Notes: a model not told the origin generated them from the sequence alone. Shown: positions 26,629 to 35,612, numbered from the stretch's first letter. The stretch is DNA of 64,000 bases from Flavihumibacter cheonanensis (GCF_022352215.1 NZ_JAKRWF010000006.1:1-64000); one strand, 5' to 3'. Numbers and translations are program-made.

Positions 26629-29355
26629 ATGCACTTACGAATAGTCGTTGTTGCTTTACTGCTTATGTTGATTGGACGAAATGCGATGGCGCAGCAACCC
26701 GATACTACCCGACCCACTGCAATTGATCCAGAATTGGAGGAATTAGCAAACACCAAAAGTCCCAAAGAATATATTATTGCGGGCATCACTGTTACTGGTA
26801 CTAAATACCGCGATGAAGCCCTTCTTTTATCCATATCCGGATTATCTGTCGGAGATCGTGTAGTCATCCCCGGTAGTGACAATATTAGTAAGGCTATACT
26901 TAACCTCTGGAAACAGAATTTGTTCTCCGATGTAGAAATTTATTACACAAAAGTTGAAGGACGTAATCTTTATATTGAAATAAATGTTACAGAAAGACCC
27001 AGTCTTTCAAATTTTTATTTCAAAGGGGTGAAAAAATCGGAACAGGAAGATCTTTCAGGCAAAACAGGTCTTGTAAAGGGACGCGTTATTACCGAAAACA
27101 TGAAAAAAACAGCTGTTGAAAATATCATCAAGTATTATGTTGAAAAAGGATTTCAGGGAGCAAAAGTTAGAATTGAAGAAACTCCCGATCCTGCTTTTGT
27201 CAATACCCAGCAGTTGACCTTTCGTATTGAAAAGGGAAATAAGGTACGCATTAACCAGGTGAGCTTTTTTGGCAATGAAGAAGTAAATGAACTCCGCCTG
27301 AAGAAAAAAATGAAGGGTACCAAGGAAACAACCCGACTGACTCTTTATCCTAAAGTTGATTCAAGTAGTTACGGTGTTCAGAAACCGGTTTCTTTTAAGG
27401 AATACGTAAAAGACTTAGGGTTTTTATCAGTAACTAAAACGGGTAATTTTCTCGATCCTTACTTCCGCTTTAAATTATTCAGCTCTGCCAAATACAATGA
27501 GACGAAATACCTGGAAGACAAGGAGAAAATTCTGGAGTATTACAACTCTTTGGGTTTTAGAGATGCCGCGATCATAGAAGATACGATGTATTACACCAAA
27601 AAAGGCAACCTGAACATCGACTTGAAAGTTGATGAAGGAAGGCGTTACTATTTTGGGAATATCGCCTGGAGAGGAAACACACAATATTCCGATTCCATCC
27701 TCAATGTGTTATTAGGAATTAAGAAGGGAGATATCTACAACCTGGAAACACTGAATAGCAAACTGGGAAAACAAATGTCTCCGGAAGGTGGTGATATCAG
27801 CGGACTGTATATGGACGATGGATACCTGTTTTTCCAGGTAGATCCTATTGAAACAGCCGTATATAATGACACCATCGATTTCGAAATCCGGATGAGAGAA
27901 GGCCCGCAAGCTACCATCAAGAATGTGAACATTGCAGGAAACGATAAAACCAAGGAGCATGTGGTTCGTCGTGAAATCAGAACAGTTCCGGGTGATAAAT
28001 TTAGTCGGGCTGCCCTGATCCGTTCCAACCGTGAAATTGCCAACCTGGGTTTCTTCAACCAGGAAAAAATTGATATTAACCCGGTACCCAATCCGGATGA
28101 TGGTACAGTGGATATTAATTATAAGGTAGAAGAAAAATCCAACGACCAGCTGGAATTATCTGCGGGCTGGGGTGGTAATATCGGTTTGACAGGTACACTG
28201 GGTGTTACCTTCAACAACTTCTCCATCAAAAATATTTTCAATAAAAAATCCTGGGATCCCCTGCCATCTGGCGATGGGCAAAAGCTAAGTCTCCGATTAC
28301 AGAGTAACGGACGCCAGTTTCGTTCGTATAATTTCAGCTTTACGGAACCCTGGCTGGGCGGTAAAAGAAGAAACTCCTTTACGGTAAGTTTTTATAGTAC
28401 CCGCTTTGCCAATTCTTTTAATCCCTTTAACGGTCTGTTTGATAGAAGAGCAGGTGACACATCTTATTTAAGAACGCTGGGTGTTTCTATTGCACTTGGA
28501 AAACAGTTGCGTTGGCCGGATGACTTCTTTACACTGGTTTACTCATTGAACTTCACACAATACAAGCTTAGAAATTATCCAAATCTATTCCCGGGTTTGA
28601 ATAATACTACAGCTCATAACCTGAGTTTAAAACTTGCATTAAGCAGGTCTTCCATCGATCAGCCGATCTTCCCCAAGAGCGGTTCCAATTTCATGGCAAG
28701 TGTACAGGCAACACCGCCCTATTCGCTTATTGATCCGGGGCGTGTAAAATCTGCAAACCCGTATGAATTGCCGGAGTTCCATAAATGGCGCTTTACGGGT
28801 GAATGGTATGTGCCTATCGGAAGACCGATGGGTGCGGACAAGAGCCGTCAATTTGTATTGAAGGCAGCAGCTAAATACGGCTTTATGGGCCGATACAATT
28901 CCAAACTGGATTATTCTCCGTTTGAGCGCTTCCAGGTGGGTGATGCGGGCCTAACCAATAACTTCGGTTTGCTTGGATATGATATCATCGCACACAGAGG
29001 TTATCCGGTTTATGATAATTCGGATCCAACCGTTAACCCGGATCGCTCGTCTGCCAGTCAGTTTTTTACGATTTTCAACAAATACACGCTGGAACTGCGT
29101 TATCCGTTTTCAACCAACCCGAACAGCACTATTTTTGGATTGGCATTTTTTGAAGCAGCAAACGGATGGTATAACTATAAGGATTATAACCCTTTCCAGC
29201 TCAGACGAAGTGCAGGTGTGGGCATGCGGTTTTTCCTGCCTATGTTTGGATTGCTTGGATTTGACTATGGTGTAGGATTTGATCGGTTAACGCCCAATGG
29301 CAAACTCCGCGACGCGGCCAGGTTTACCTTTATGCTTGGTTTCGAGCCGGAATAA
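26629..29355 (+). CDS. bamA: Outer membrane protein assembly factor BamA
   Basis: Central subunit that folds beta-barrel proteins into the outer membrane; 908 residues. Seen: signal peptide ending AMAQ, POTRA repeats across about 48-490 (for example ITVTGTKYRDEALLL, VSFFGNEEVNELRLKKKM, VNIAGNDKTKEHVVRREI), then the barrel with EPWLGGKRR matching the Omp85 lid-lock region and the GWGGNIGL strand start. Followed by two Skp-like chaperone genes, a classic assembly cluster. Confidence 0.96.
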   Translation: MHLRIVVVALLLMLIGRNAMAQQPDTTRPTAIDPELEELANTKSPKEYIIAGITVTGTKYRDEALLLSISGLSVGDRVVIPGSDNISKAILNLWKQNLFSDVEIYYTKVEGRNLYIEINVTERPSLSNFYFKGVKKSEQEDLSGKTGLVKGRVITENMKKTAVENIIKYYVEKGFQGAKVRIEETPDPAFVNTQQLTFRIEKGNKVRINQVSFFGNEEVNELRLKKKMKGTKETTRLTLYPKVDSSSYGVQKPVSFKEYVKDLGFLSVTKTGNFLDPYFRFKLFSSAKYNETKYLEDKEKILEYYNSLGFRDAAIIEDTMYYTKKGNLNIDLKVDEGRRYYFGNIAWRGNTQYSDSILNVLLGIKKGDIYNLETLNSKLGKQMSPEGGDISGLYMDDGYLFFQVDPIETAVYNDTIDFEIRMREGPQATIKNVNIAGNDKTKEHVVRREIRTVPGDKFSRAALIRSNREIANLGFFNQEKIDINPVPNPDDGTVDINYKVEEKSNDQLELSAGWGGNIGLTGTLGVTFNNFSIKNIFNKKSWDPLPSGDGQKLSLRLQSNGRQFRSYNFSFTEPWLGGKRRNSFTVSFYSTRFANSFNPFNGLFDRRAGDTSYLRTLGVSIALGKQLRWPDDFFTLVYSLNFTQYKLRNYPNLFPGLNNTTAHNLSLKLALSRSSIDQPIFPKSGSNFMASVQATPPYSLIDPGRVKSANPYELPEFHKWRFTGEWYVPIGRPMGADKSRQFVLKAAAKYGFMGRYNSKLDYSPFERFQVGDAGLTNNFGLLGYDIIAHRGYPVYDNSDPTVNPDRSSASQFFTIFNKYTLELRYPFSTNPNSTIFGLAFFEAANGWYNYKDYNPFQLRRSAGVGMRFFLPMFGLLGFDYGVGFDRLTPNGKLRDAARFTFMLGFEPE

Positions 29356-29383
29356 TTACATAATAACTGTAAAATAGATAGTT

Positions 29384-29896
29384 ATGAAAAAACTACTGAT
29401 TCTTGGTGTGGCTTTCCTGTTATCTGCAGTAGCAGTTCAGGCACAACGCTATGCAATTGTGGATACCCGTTATATACTGGATAAGTTGCCGGAATATAAA
29501 GAGGCTCAGGAAGCGCTGAACAAAACCAGTGAAATCTGGCAGGCTGAAATTGACTCAAAGCAACAGGCACTCAATAAATTATACAAGGATTATGAGGCTG
29601 AGAAAGTGATGTTGAGCCCTGAGCTGCTGAAGAAAAGAGAAGACGAAATCTTCAACCGGGAAAAAGAAGTTCGGGAACTCCAGCGGCAACGTTTTGGGTT
29701 TGAAGGAGATCTCTTCAAAAAACGCCAGGAACTGGTGAAACCCATACAGGATAAGGTTTACGCCGCCATTCAGAAAATCGCAGTGGCCCGGATGTACGAC
29801 TTTATTTTGGACAGAAGTGAAGGAATTACTGTTATATTTGCCGACCCCAAGCTCGATAAAAGTGAAGATGTGCTTAGGGAATTGGGTGTTAAATAA
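29384..29896 (+). CDS. OmpH family outer membrane chaperone (Skp-like), copy 1
   Basis: Periplasmic chaperone of 170 residues that holds unfolded barrel proteins. Seen: signal peptide ending VQAQ, the strand YAIVDTRYILDKLPEYKEAQ, a long alpha-helical hairpin rich in Lys/Glu (40-125), and a closing beta segment (YDFILDRSEGITVIFADP). It follows bamA by 28 bases and precedes a second copy. Confidence 0.93.
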   Translation: MKKLLILGVAFLLSAVAVQAQRYAIVDTRYILDKLPEYKEAQEALNKTSEIWQAEIDSKQQALNKLYKDYEAEKVMLSPELLKKREDEIFNREKEVRELQRQRFGFEGDLFKKRQELVKPIQDKVYAAIQKIAVARMYDFILDRSEGITVIFADPKLDKSEDVLRELGVK

Positions 29897-29964
29897 CGTT
29901 AAATTAGACGAATTAAGACAACTAAAACCAAAACGAAAACAACTTAAAGTAACAAAAACATCGC

Positions 29965-30471
29965 ATGAAAAAAGTTTTATCTGTTCTGATGGTGGCGCTT
30001 GGAATCGCAGCGTTCAGTCAGTCTGCACAGGCGCAGACCAAAATTGGTTATATCAGCTTTAATGAAATCGTGGCCCTAATGCCTGAAGCGAAAAAAGCTG
30101 ACTCTGCATTGGTTCAATTCCGGGATGCTTTAATTCAGAGCGCACAGGAAAAAGAAACTGCTTTGAATGAAGCTATTAATAAGTTCAACGCAGATTCTGC
30201 AAAAATGACACAAGCTGTGAAGGATGTTAAAAGAAAAGAATTACAACAAAAGCTGACTGAACTTCAGGGTGAAGAGCAGCGCATTCAGCAGGAATTGCAA
30301 AAGCGCCAGGAAGAACTGAGCGAGCCTATCCAGAAAAAAGCAATGGATGCGGTTCAGGCTGTTGCCAAAGAAAGTGGATATGCGTATGTATTACCAAAGG
30401 AGTACCTGATTGTTTCTCCTCCCGGTGATGATTTGCTCCCACTGGTAAAGAAAAAATTAGGTCTTAAATAA
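29965..30471 (+). CDS. OmpH family outer membrane chaperone (Skp-like), copy 2
   Basis: Second Skp-like chaperone, 168 residues. Signal peptide ends AQAQ; conserved strand IGYISFNEIVALMPEAKKAD; long charged helices (45-125) and a C-terminal segment ending PLVKKKLGLK. It differs strongly from copy 1, so the pair is an old duplication and the two may form heterotrimers or serve different clients (inference). A strong terminator at 30497-30521 closes the operon. Confidence 0.93.
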   Translation: MKKVLSVLMVALGIAAFSQSAQAQTKIGYISFNEIVALMPEAKKADSALVQFRDALIQSAQEKETALNEAINKFNADSAKMTQAVKDVKRKELQQKLTELQGEEQRIQQELQKRQEELSEPIQKKAMDAVQAVAKESGYAYVLPKEYLIVSPPGDDLLPLVKKKLGLK

Positions 30472-30496
30472 CGATACTTTTCACAGGCTCTGTATG

Positions 30497-30521
30497 AACG
30501 CCGGGATAGCATCCCGGCGTT
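30497..30521 (+). terminator. Rho-independent terminator after the bamA-ompH operon
   Basis: Eleven-base perfect stem, AACGCCGGGAT paired with ATCCCGGCGTT around the loop AGC, followed by a short T-rich run. It begins 26 bases after the second ompH stop and ends 19 bases before murI. Confidence 0.85.
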
Positions 30522-30524
30522 TGT

Positions 30525-30532
30525 TATATTTG
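30525..30532 (+). promoter_or_regulatory. Candidate -7 element (TAnnTTTG) for murI
   Basis: TATATTTG only 8 bases before the murI ATG and just after a terminator, which implies a new transcript with an almost absent leader. No -33 TTTG is seen because the hairpin occupies that place. Confidence 0.4.
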
Positions 30533-30540
30533 GCAAACTC

Positions 30541-31371
30541 ATGGAAAAGCAACTGGCACCCATTGGTGTATTTGATTCCGGTTATGGGGGATTGACGGTT
30601 CTGAAAAAAATCGTTGATATATTGCCTGCGTACGATTATCTCTACCTTGGAGATAACGCAAGAGCGCCTTATGGTACCCGTAGTTTTGAAACGGTCTATC
30701 GCTATACACTGGATTGTGTAAAGTGGTTTTTTGCGCAGGGGTGCCCACTCGTAATTCTTGCTTGTAATACAGCCTCTGCAAAGGCATTAAGAAGTATTCA
30801 ACAACAGGATTTGCCACAACTTGCGCCAACAAATCGCGTTTTGGGGGTTATCCGTCCTACAACCGAATTGATTGGGACCTTAACCAAAACGGGCAAAGTG
30901 GGTATTCTAGCCACCAAAGGAACGGTCAGTTCTGGGTCTTACCCGATTGAAATTGAAAAATTTTACCCCGGTATTTCGGTTTATCAGGAGGCCTGCCCAA
31001 TGTGGGTACCACTGGTTGAAAACAATGAACATGCCGGGATGGGTGCTGATTATTTTGTGAAAAAGCATCTTGATTCCTTATTGGAAAAGGACAACTCAAT
31101 AGATACCCTTTTACTGGCCTGTACTCATTACCCGCTGCTGATGGATAAGATAAAGCAGTTTCTTCCGGGGGGTATCCAGGTTATTTCGCAGGGAGAAATT
31201 GTCGCGAATAGCCTCTCGGATTATCTTCAAAGACACCCGGAAATGGAAAAGCGTTTGTCCAAAACCGGTAGTAGAAGGTTTTGTACGACGGATGATATAA
31301 CAGATTTTGAACAACATGCCAGCCTGTTTTACGGAGCAGCAATAAAGGCAGAAAAAATTAATCTCACATGA
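30541..31371 (+). CDS. murI: Glutamate racemase
   Basis: Makes D-glutamate for peptidoglycan; 276 residues. Seen: IGVFDSGYGGLTVL, YLGDNARAPYG, the first catalytic Cys in VILACNTASA and the second in LLLACTHYPLL. Its stop codon overlaps the start of the hexosaminidase gene (ATGA at 31368), coupling the two. Confidence 0.97.
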   Translation: MEKQLAPIGVFDSGYGGLTVLKKIVDILPAYDYLYLGDNARAPYGTRSFETVYRYTLDCVKWFFAQGCPLVILACNTASAKALRSIQQQDLPQLAPTNRVLGVIRPTTELIGTLTKTGKVGILATKGTVSSGSYPIEIEKFYPGISVYQEACPMWVPLVENNEHAGMGADYFVKKHLDSLLEKDNSIDTLLLACTHYPLLMDKIKQFLPGGIQVISQGEIVANSLSDYLQRHPEMEKRLSKTGSRRFCTTDDITDFEQHASLFYGAAIKAEKINLT

Positions 31372-33002
31372 TTCGGATGCTGTTAGCATTAATGGTAGTA
31401 TGTATAAGTTTTATTGCATCGGCACAAAGCAAACCAGCTATAGTGCCCGAACCTGTTCAGATGGAAATGCTACCAGGGAAGGGTTTCCAACTTACGGTAG
31501 CTACCAGTATTGTAACCGACAGTAGCTGGATGGTACAGGCGAATTATTTTCAGCAGGAAATAGCTAGGCAAACTGGTTTGACGCTTCCGGTTTGGGCGGC
31601 CAATGACATGAAAACACCTAAAAAGTCAGCAATATATTTGGTGAAAGACTCCGTATCGTTGAATCGCCCGGAAATGTACCTGCTGCAGGTTTATCAAGGG
31701 GCCGTTAAGCTGAGTGCTGCAGGTGTTCGTGGATTGGTAAACGGCATGCAAAGTTTTCTCCAGTTATTGCCATTAAGAGTTGTGACTTCCATCGAGCTGC
31801 CCGCTCTTTCAATGCTGGATTATCCGAGATTCACCTACCGGGGTATGCACCTGGATGTAGTTCGCCACATTTTTCCGGTTGACTATATCAAAAAATACAT
31901 TGACTATCTCACGTTTCATAAGCTTAATACGTTTCACTGGCACCTGACTGATGACCAGGGATGGCGGTGGGAGGTCAATTCCTACCCCAAATTGAATAGC
32001 ATCGGATCCTGGAGAGACTCCACCCTTATTGGACATTTTAAAGATCAGCCAGCCCGCTATGATGGAAAGCGCTATGGTGGGTTTTATACAAAGGCAGAAA
32101 TACGGGAGATCCTGGAATATGCAGCCGTAAGAGGCATTACCGTAATACCGGAACTTGATATTCCTGGTCATAGTCGGGCTACCATAGCCGCCTATCCTGA
32201 ATTCAGTACTCGTCCGGATACTACCTGGAACGTTGCAACTACCTGGGGAATGTACAACCGGCAGAACAATGTGCTGGCACCCAATGCCGCAAGTTTTTCC
32301 TTTTTAAGAACTGTCTTTCAGGAATTGACCGAGTTATTTCCTTCCACCTACATTCATTTGGGAGGAGACGAATGTTCCAAACTCTGGTGGAAACAGGACC
32401 CTGCCACACAGGTATTTATGAAAGAGAAAGGGCTAAAGGATGAAACGGCACTTCAGACTTATTTCATAGAACAGGTTGCCGGATATTTAAAAGAATCGGG
32501 CAGAAAAGCGATTGGTTGGCATGAAATTGCTGAAGGAGAACTGGATACGGCAACCCTCATTATGAACTGGGGAAATGAAAAGCAGGCACTGGCTGCCGCT
32601 CGTAAAGGCTTTTCACTGGTCATGTCGCCCGGAAAACCTTTTTATTTTGACCATTATCAATCAAAAGATCCGAAAGATAGCCTGGCGATTCACGGTTACA
32701 ATCCGTTAGAGGCAGTTTATAAATATGATCCTGTTCCTGCTGCGTTCAGCAAGGAGGGATTGGCACATAAAATCATTGGGGGACAGGCGAACGTCTGGAC
32801 GGAGTATATGGAATATTCAACCAAGGTAGACTATATGATCTTTCCAAGGATGTCTGCAGTTAGTGAGGCGCTTTGGACGCCGGCTGGCAGGAAAAATTAC
32901 CCGGATTTCCTGAACCGATTGGAAAAAACGATCATTCCCAGGTATCAGTTTTGGAATAGTTCCTGGTTTCCTCATTACCGGCAATGGGGAATGAGAGATT
33001 AA
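31368..33002 (+). CDS. Beta-N-acetylhexosaminidase (GH20)
   Basis: Exported glycoside hydrolase of 544 residues that removes terminal GlcNAc or GalNAc. Seen: signal peptide ending IASAQ, an N-terminal GH20b-type domain (about 25-150), and the catalytic barrel with HLTDDQGWRWE, PELDIPGHSRA and the Asp-Glu pair in HLGGDECSKLWW. Trp residues for substrate stacking (NVWTEYM) are present. No T9SS tail is seen, so the enzyme is probably periplasmic. Coupled to murI. Confidence 0.94.
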   Translation: MIRMLLALMVVCISFIASAQSKPAIVPEPVQMEMLPGKGFQLTVATSIVTDSSWMVQANYFQQEIARQTGLTLPVWAANDMKTPKKSAIYLVKDSVSLNRPEMYLLQVYQGAVKLSAAGVRGLVNGMQSFLQLLPLRVVTSIELPALSMLDYPRFTYRGMHLDVVRHIFPVDYIKKYIDYLTFHKLNTFHWHLTDDQGWRWEVNSYPKLNSIGSWRDSTLIGHFKDQPARYDGKRYGGFYTKAEIREILEYAAVRGITVIPELDIPGHSRATIAAYPEFSTRPDTTWNVATTWGMYNRQNNVLAPNAASFSFLRTVFQELTELFPSTYIHLGGDECSKLWWKQDPATQVFMKEKGLKDETALQTYFIEQVAGYLKESGRKAIGWHEIAEGELDTATLIMNWGNEKQALAAARKGFSLVMSPGKPFYFDHYQSKDPKDSLAIHGYNPLEAVYKYDPVPAAFSKEGLAHKIIGGQANVWTEYMEYSTKVDYMIFPRMSAVSEALWTPAGRKNYPDFLNRLEKTIIPRYQFWNSSWFPHYRQWGMRD

Positions 33003-33026
33003 GCCTTTTTTATTCCAATATTTTAT

Positions 33027-33034
33027 TACCTTTG
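33027..33034 (+). promoter_or_regulatory. Candidate -7 element (TAnnTTTG) for rpmH
   Basis: TACCTTTG lies 107 bases before the rpmH ATG, implying a long leader of about 100 bases that may hold a regulatory structure. A T-run at 33006-33010 could stand in for the -33 element. Confidence 0.45.
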
Positions 33035-33141
33035 CCGTCCCTTTCACGACACAAGCGGGTATGGTGGCCCGATGTGATTGGAAATCAGCTGACTGGCTCT
33101 CCACAGGAAGCGAATTTTTGAGTTGTAAAAACCATTGAAAA

Positions 33142-33297
33142 ATGAAAAGGACATTTCAACCACACCGTCGTCGTCGTAAAACCGTTCACGGTTTCCGTAA
33201 GCGCATGCAAACTGCTAATGGCCGTAAAGTGCTGGCCAGCCGTCGCGCAAAGGGTCGTAAGAAACTCACTGTTTCTTCTGAAAGCAAGCTGAAATAA
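33142..33297 (+). CDS. rpmH: 50S ribosomal protein L34
   Basis: Small basic ribosomal protein, 51 residues, [20 protein letters not shown] at the start and the conserved [16 protein letters not shown] core. It is followed by rnpA and yidD, the standard order. The gene is short and preceded by a leader of about 100 bases. Confidence 0.97.
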   Translation: MKRTFQPHRRRRKTVHGFRKRMQTANGRKVLASRRAKGRKKLTVSSESKLK

Positions 33298-33403
33298 GCA
33301 GGCCGCCCTACGCGGTTTTCGATGATACGCATTAGCTCTGATCCGATTAGGACCAGAGCTAATTTTGTTTTCAGCCTTTCTGAGTAACTTACTCATCCGG
33401 AAC

Positions 33404-33802
33404 ATGCAGCAAAAAATACATTTGTATACACTTAAAGCAAGGGAACGGCTCAAACATCGAAAGAAAATAGATGCGCTGTTTACAACAGGACAAAAGTTTT
33501 CCCAGGGTGAAATCCGGGTGGTATTTACTACAAGCCCGGCTGAAGGCCGGATCCGGGTGCTTGTTGGGGTGGGGGTCAGTAAGCGTTATTTCAAAAAAGC
33601 GGTGGACCGAAATCTTATTAAAAGAAGGTTGAGGGAGGCTATCCGGCTGGCTAAGCCAGCTTTTGAAACAGAAATTGAGCAGGTGGGTATCCACCTGGAT
33701 CTCTTTTTTCTATTTACCGGCAAAGAGATTATCGGATTTGATGTATGCCAGGAACTGGTAACAGCAGCATTTAAAAAATTAGTCCGCAAAATGAAACCGT
33801 AA
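33404..33802 (+). CDS. rnpA: Ribonuclease P protein component
   Basis: Protein subunit of RNase P, 132 residues, that assists tRNA 5' maturation. Seen: [20 protein letters not shown], the RNR-type motif [16 protein letters not shown], and a basic C-terminus. ATG at 33404 is preferred over an upstream in-frame ATG at 33365 because the added residues are unlike the family. Confidence 0.93.
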   Translation: MQQKIHLYTLKARERLKHRKKIDALFTTGQKFSQGEIRVVFTTSPAEGRIRVLVGVGVSKRYFKKAVDRNLIKRRLREAIRLAKPAFETEIEQVGIHLDLFFLFTGKEIIGFDVCQELVTAAFKKLVRKMKP

Positions 33803-33804
33803 AA

Positions 33805-34038
33805 ATGCCTCAACTCCTAAAAAAAATTGCCAGCTTCCCTTTTATCGCTCTTATCAAGCTATATCAATGGCTGATTTCTCCAATTCTGGGGCCCAAATGC
33901 CGTTTTACCCCTACCTGTTCCCAATATGGGTTGGAAGCGTTTAGAAAACACGGCCCGATCAAAGGTTTTTGGCTAACGCTGAAACGAATTTCCAGATGCC
34001 ATCCCTGGGGTGGTAGTGGGTATGATCCGGTGCCATAA
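33805..34038 (+). CDS. yidD: Membrane protein insertion efficiency factor YidD
   Basis: Short protein of 77 residues with an amphipathic N-terminal helix and the signature [15 protein letters not shown] followed by [14 protein letters not shown]. YidD aids YidC-dependent membrane insertion. Starts 2 bases after the rnpA stop. No yidC follows in this window. Confidence 0.95.
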   Translation: MPQLLKKIASFPFIALIKLYQWLISPILGPKCRFTPTCSQYGLEAFRKHGPIKGFWLTLKRISRCHPWGGSGYDPVP

Positions 34039-34086
34039 AAGGTGAAAGGTGAAAGATGAAAGGTGATAGAGGGTGAAAGGTGAAAA
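34039..34086 (+). repeat. Purine-rich degenerate heptad repeat after yidD
   Basis: Directly after the yidD stop codon come about six units of the type GGTGAAA, GATGAAA or GGGTGAA. They are nearly complementary to the pyrimidine tract at 34186-34236 after the convergent lipoprotein gene. Confidence 0.65.
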
Positions 34087-34101
34087 TTACTGGAGTAAAA
34101 C

Positions 34102-34133
34102 AAAGTGGGTACCGGAAGTCCGGCACCCACTTT
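34102..34133. terminator. Bidirectional terminator between yidD and lipoprotein gene
   Basis: Nine-base stem AAAGTGGGT/ACCCACTTT plus CCGG/CCGG on top with one mismatch, loop AAGT. Flanked by TAAAAC on the left and TTATTTTAG on the right, so it can serve both convergent genes. Confidence 0.8.
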
Positions 34134-34185
34134 ATTTTAGGTTGAAATCCATCTAAAAACAGGTGAATTTTGGTTTCTTCATTTC

Positions 34186-34236
34186 ACCTTCCAATCGTTT
34201 CACCCTTTTTCACCTTTCACTTTTCACTTTTCACCC
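34186..34236 (-). repeat. Pyrimidine tract (purine heptads on minus strand) after lipoprotein gene
   Basis: Units of TTTCACC and TTTCACT. On the coding (minus) strand this reads as GTGAAA-type heptads immediately after the stop codon of the 34239-34832 gene, mirroring the tract after yidD. Confidence 0.65.
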
Positions 34237-34238
34237 TA

Positions 34239-34832
34239 TTATTGCTTCAACATATTCGTCAGCCGATCCAATGTTGCGCGGGCGTCTTTATTGGTGATGA
34301 ATTTGTAAACCTCAGGAACTTTTCCATCTTTATCGGGGCTAAGCGATGCAGGAATCCCTCTGTAAGGGCCAACAACTATAGCGTTGTCTTCAGCACTGAT
34401 TTTTTTGAGATCACCTGGAGCCAGAAAATGATTTTTCCGCTCAGGAGTAACATTGGTGCCCACCATCAATTGCTGTAGGCTGTCCATACGATTCATCAGT
34501 TCTACCTGCGTAATTCTGGACTCCCGGGTACTGGCATCCCCAAATGATTGAAGGGATCCAATTAATGTATCTTTTTTCAGATTCAATAAATAAACGCCAG
34601 GTTCTGTAACAGTCAGGTCTCTGCTACCGGTTCCGTCATTTAACGTGATTTTGTCTCCTTTGAGTGTAATAACTTCTTCATTATGCTGGGTACCAGGTTC
34701 AAATTGAATGGCATCACCAGTTTGAGAAACAGTAAATTTTCCGCTTGCCATCACCACCACTTTTTTCTGAGGAGGTGTGGAACAGGCTGCTAAAGCAAGT
34801 AAAGCAAGACTTCCAAAGATCAATTTTTTCAT
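34239..34832 (-). CDS. Hypothetical lipoprotein
   Basis: I do not recognise the family. The 197-residue protein has a clear lipoprotein signal with lipobox LAAC (Cys17), then about 95 residues of beta-type sequence (KKVVVMASGKFTVSQTGDAIQFEPG, KGDKITLNDGTGSRDLTVTEPG) and a C-terminal helical part (RMDSLQQLM and DARATLDRLTNML). It is convergent with yidD and shares the terminator at 34102-34133. Confidence 0.75.
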   Translation of the reverse strand: MKKLIFGSLALLALAACSTPPQKKVVVMASGKFTVSQTGDAIQFEPGTQHNEEVITLKGDKITLNDGTGSRDLTVTEPGVYLLNLKKDTLIGSLQSFGDASTRESRITQVELMNRMDSLQQLMVGTNVTPERKNHFLAPGDLKKISAEDNAIVVGPYRGIPASLSPDKDGKVPEVYKFITNKDARATLDRLTNMLKQ

Positions 34833-34850
34833 GGTATCGCTTTAAAATAA

Positions 34851-34873
34851 AGATCCCGCCCTTGGCGGGATCT
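34851..34873 (-). terminator. Rho-independent terminator after superoxide dismutase gene
   Basis: Ten-base perfect stem AGATCCCGCC/GGCGGGATCT with a 3-base loop, followed on the minus strand by TTATTTTAAA. It lies 21 bases after the SOD stop. Confidence 0.85.
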
Positions 34874-34893
34874 CTGGTTTGAAAAATCAGGTA

Positions 34894-35499
34894 TTATTTG
34901 GCAGCAGCGAAACGCTCAGCCACTTTTGACCAGTTGACAACATTCCAGAATGCTGACAGGTAATCAGCTCTTCTATTCTGGTATTTCAGATAGTAGGCAT
35001 GTTCCCAAACATCAACGCCCAGGAGAGGAGTTCCTTTCACTTCAGCAACATCCATCAATGGATTATCCTGATTTGGGGTTGAACTGATTTCCAGTTTTCC
35101 ATCTTTAACTATCAGCCATGCCCAACCGCTTCCAAAACGGGTCATGCCGGCAGTTGCAAATTTTTCCTTAAATGCGTCAAAGGAACCGAAGGCAGCGCTA
35201 ATGGAATCAGCCAAAGCGCCAGTCGGTTGGCCGCCTGCGTTAGGTGCCAGGCTTTCCCAGAAGAAAGTGTGGTTCCAGTGACCACCACCATTATTACGTA
35301 CTGCAGCAGAAATAGATCCCGCGGCAGCTACGAGTTCTTCAATTGATTTATTTTCATTCGGAGTGCCGGCAATAGCTTTATTAAGATTATCAACATAAGC
35401 CTGGTGGTGCTTTCCGTGGTGAATCTGCATGGTTTGTGTGTCAATATGAGGCTCCAGTGCATCATGAGCATATGGGAGCGCCGGTAATGTAAATGCCAT
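34894..35499 (-). CDS. Superoxide dismutase (Fe/Mn family)
   Basis: Converts superoxide to hydrogen peroxide and oxygen; 201 residues. Seen: the N-terminal [16 protein letters not shown], metal-ligand His in MQIHHGKHH, second His in [10 protein letters not shown], and [18 protein letters not shown] with the Asp and His ligands. No signal peptide, so cytoplasmic. ATG at 35499 starts the family sequence; the frame extends upstream to 35673 but that part is unrelated and overlaps the promoter. Fe versus Mn preference is not clear from sequence. Confidence 0.96.
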   Translation of the reverse strand: MAFTLPALPYAHDALEPHIDTQTMQIHHGKHHQAYVDNLNKAIAGTPNENKSIEELVAAAGSISAAVRNNGGGHWNHTFFWESLAPNAGGQPTGALADSISAAFGSFDAFKEKFATAGMTRFGSGWAWLIVKDGKLEISSTPNQDNPLMDVAEVKGTPLLGVDVWEHAYYLKYQNRRADYLSAFWNVVNWSKVAERFAAAK

Positions 35500-35547
35500 A
35501 GAATAACTATTTATGATGAATAAAAATGAGGCTACCGAAAGGAGTAA

Positions 35548-35578
35548 CAAATTTAATGGCTCAGGGCCAGAGCGCAAA
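35548..35578 (-). promoter_or_regulatory. Promoter for superoxide dismutase with full Bacteroidota consensus
   Basis: On the minus strand TTTG (35578-35575), exactly 19 bases, then TAAATTTG (35555-35548). This matches the known Bacteroidota consensus TTTG-N19-TAnnTTTG and lies 48 bases before the ATG. Confidence 0.72.
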
Positions 35579-35588
35579 ACAATAAAAA

Positions 35589-35612
35589 AGCCATCCCGGC
35601 GAGGAGATAGCT
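35589..35612 (-). terminator. Rho-independent terminator after the 35633-36004 gene
   Basis: Seven-base stem AGCTATC/GATGGCT on the minus strand (one G-T pair) followed by TTTTTATT, 20 bases after the stop codon. Confidence 0.65.

Noticed and set aside
33003-33141. tRNA or other stable RNA gene before rpmH
   Set aside because: I could not fold a cloverleaf or find the conserved TTCGANNC arm; the segment is better read as a 5' leader.
34039-34236. Heptad tracts as insertion-sequence ends
   Set aside because: There is no transposase between them, no target duplication, and the same pattern recurs with different sequence elsewhere.
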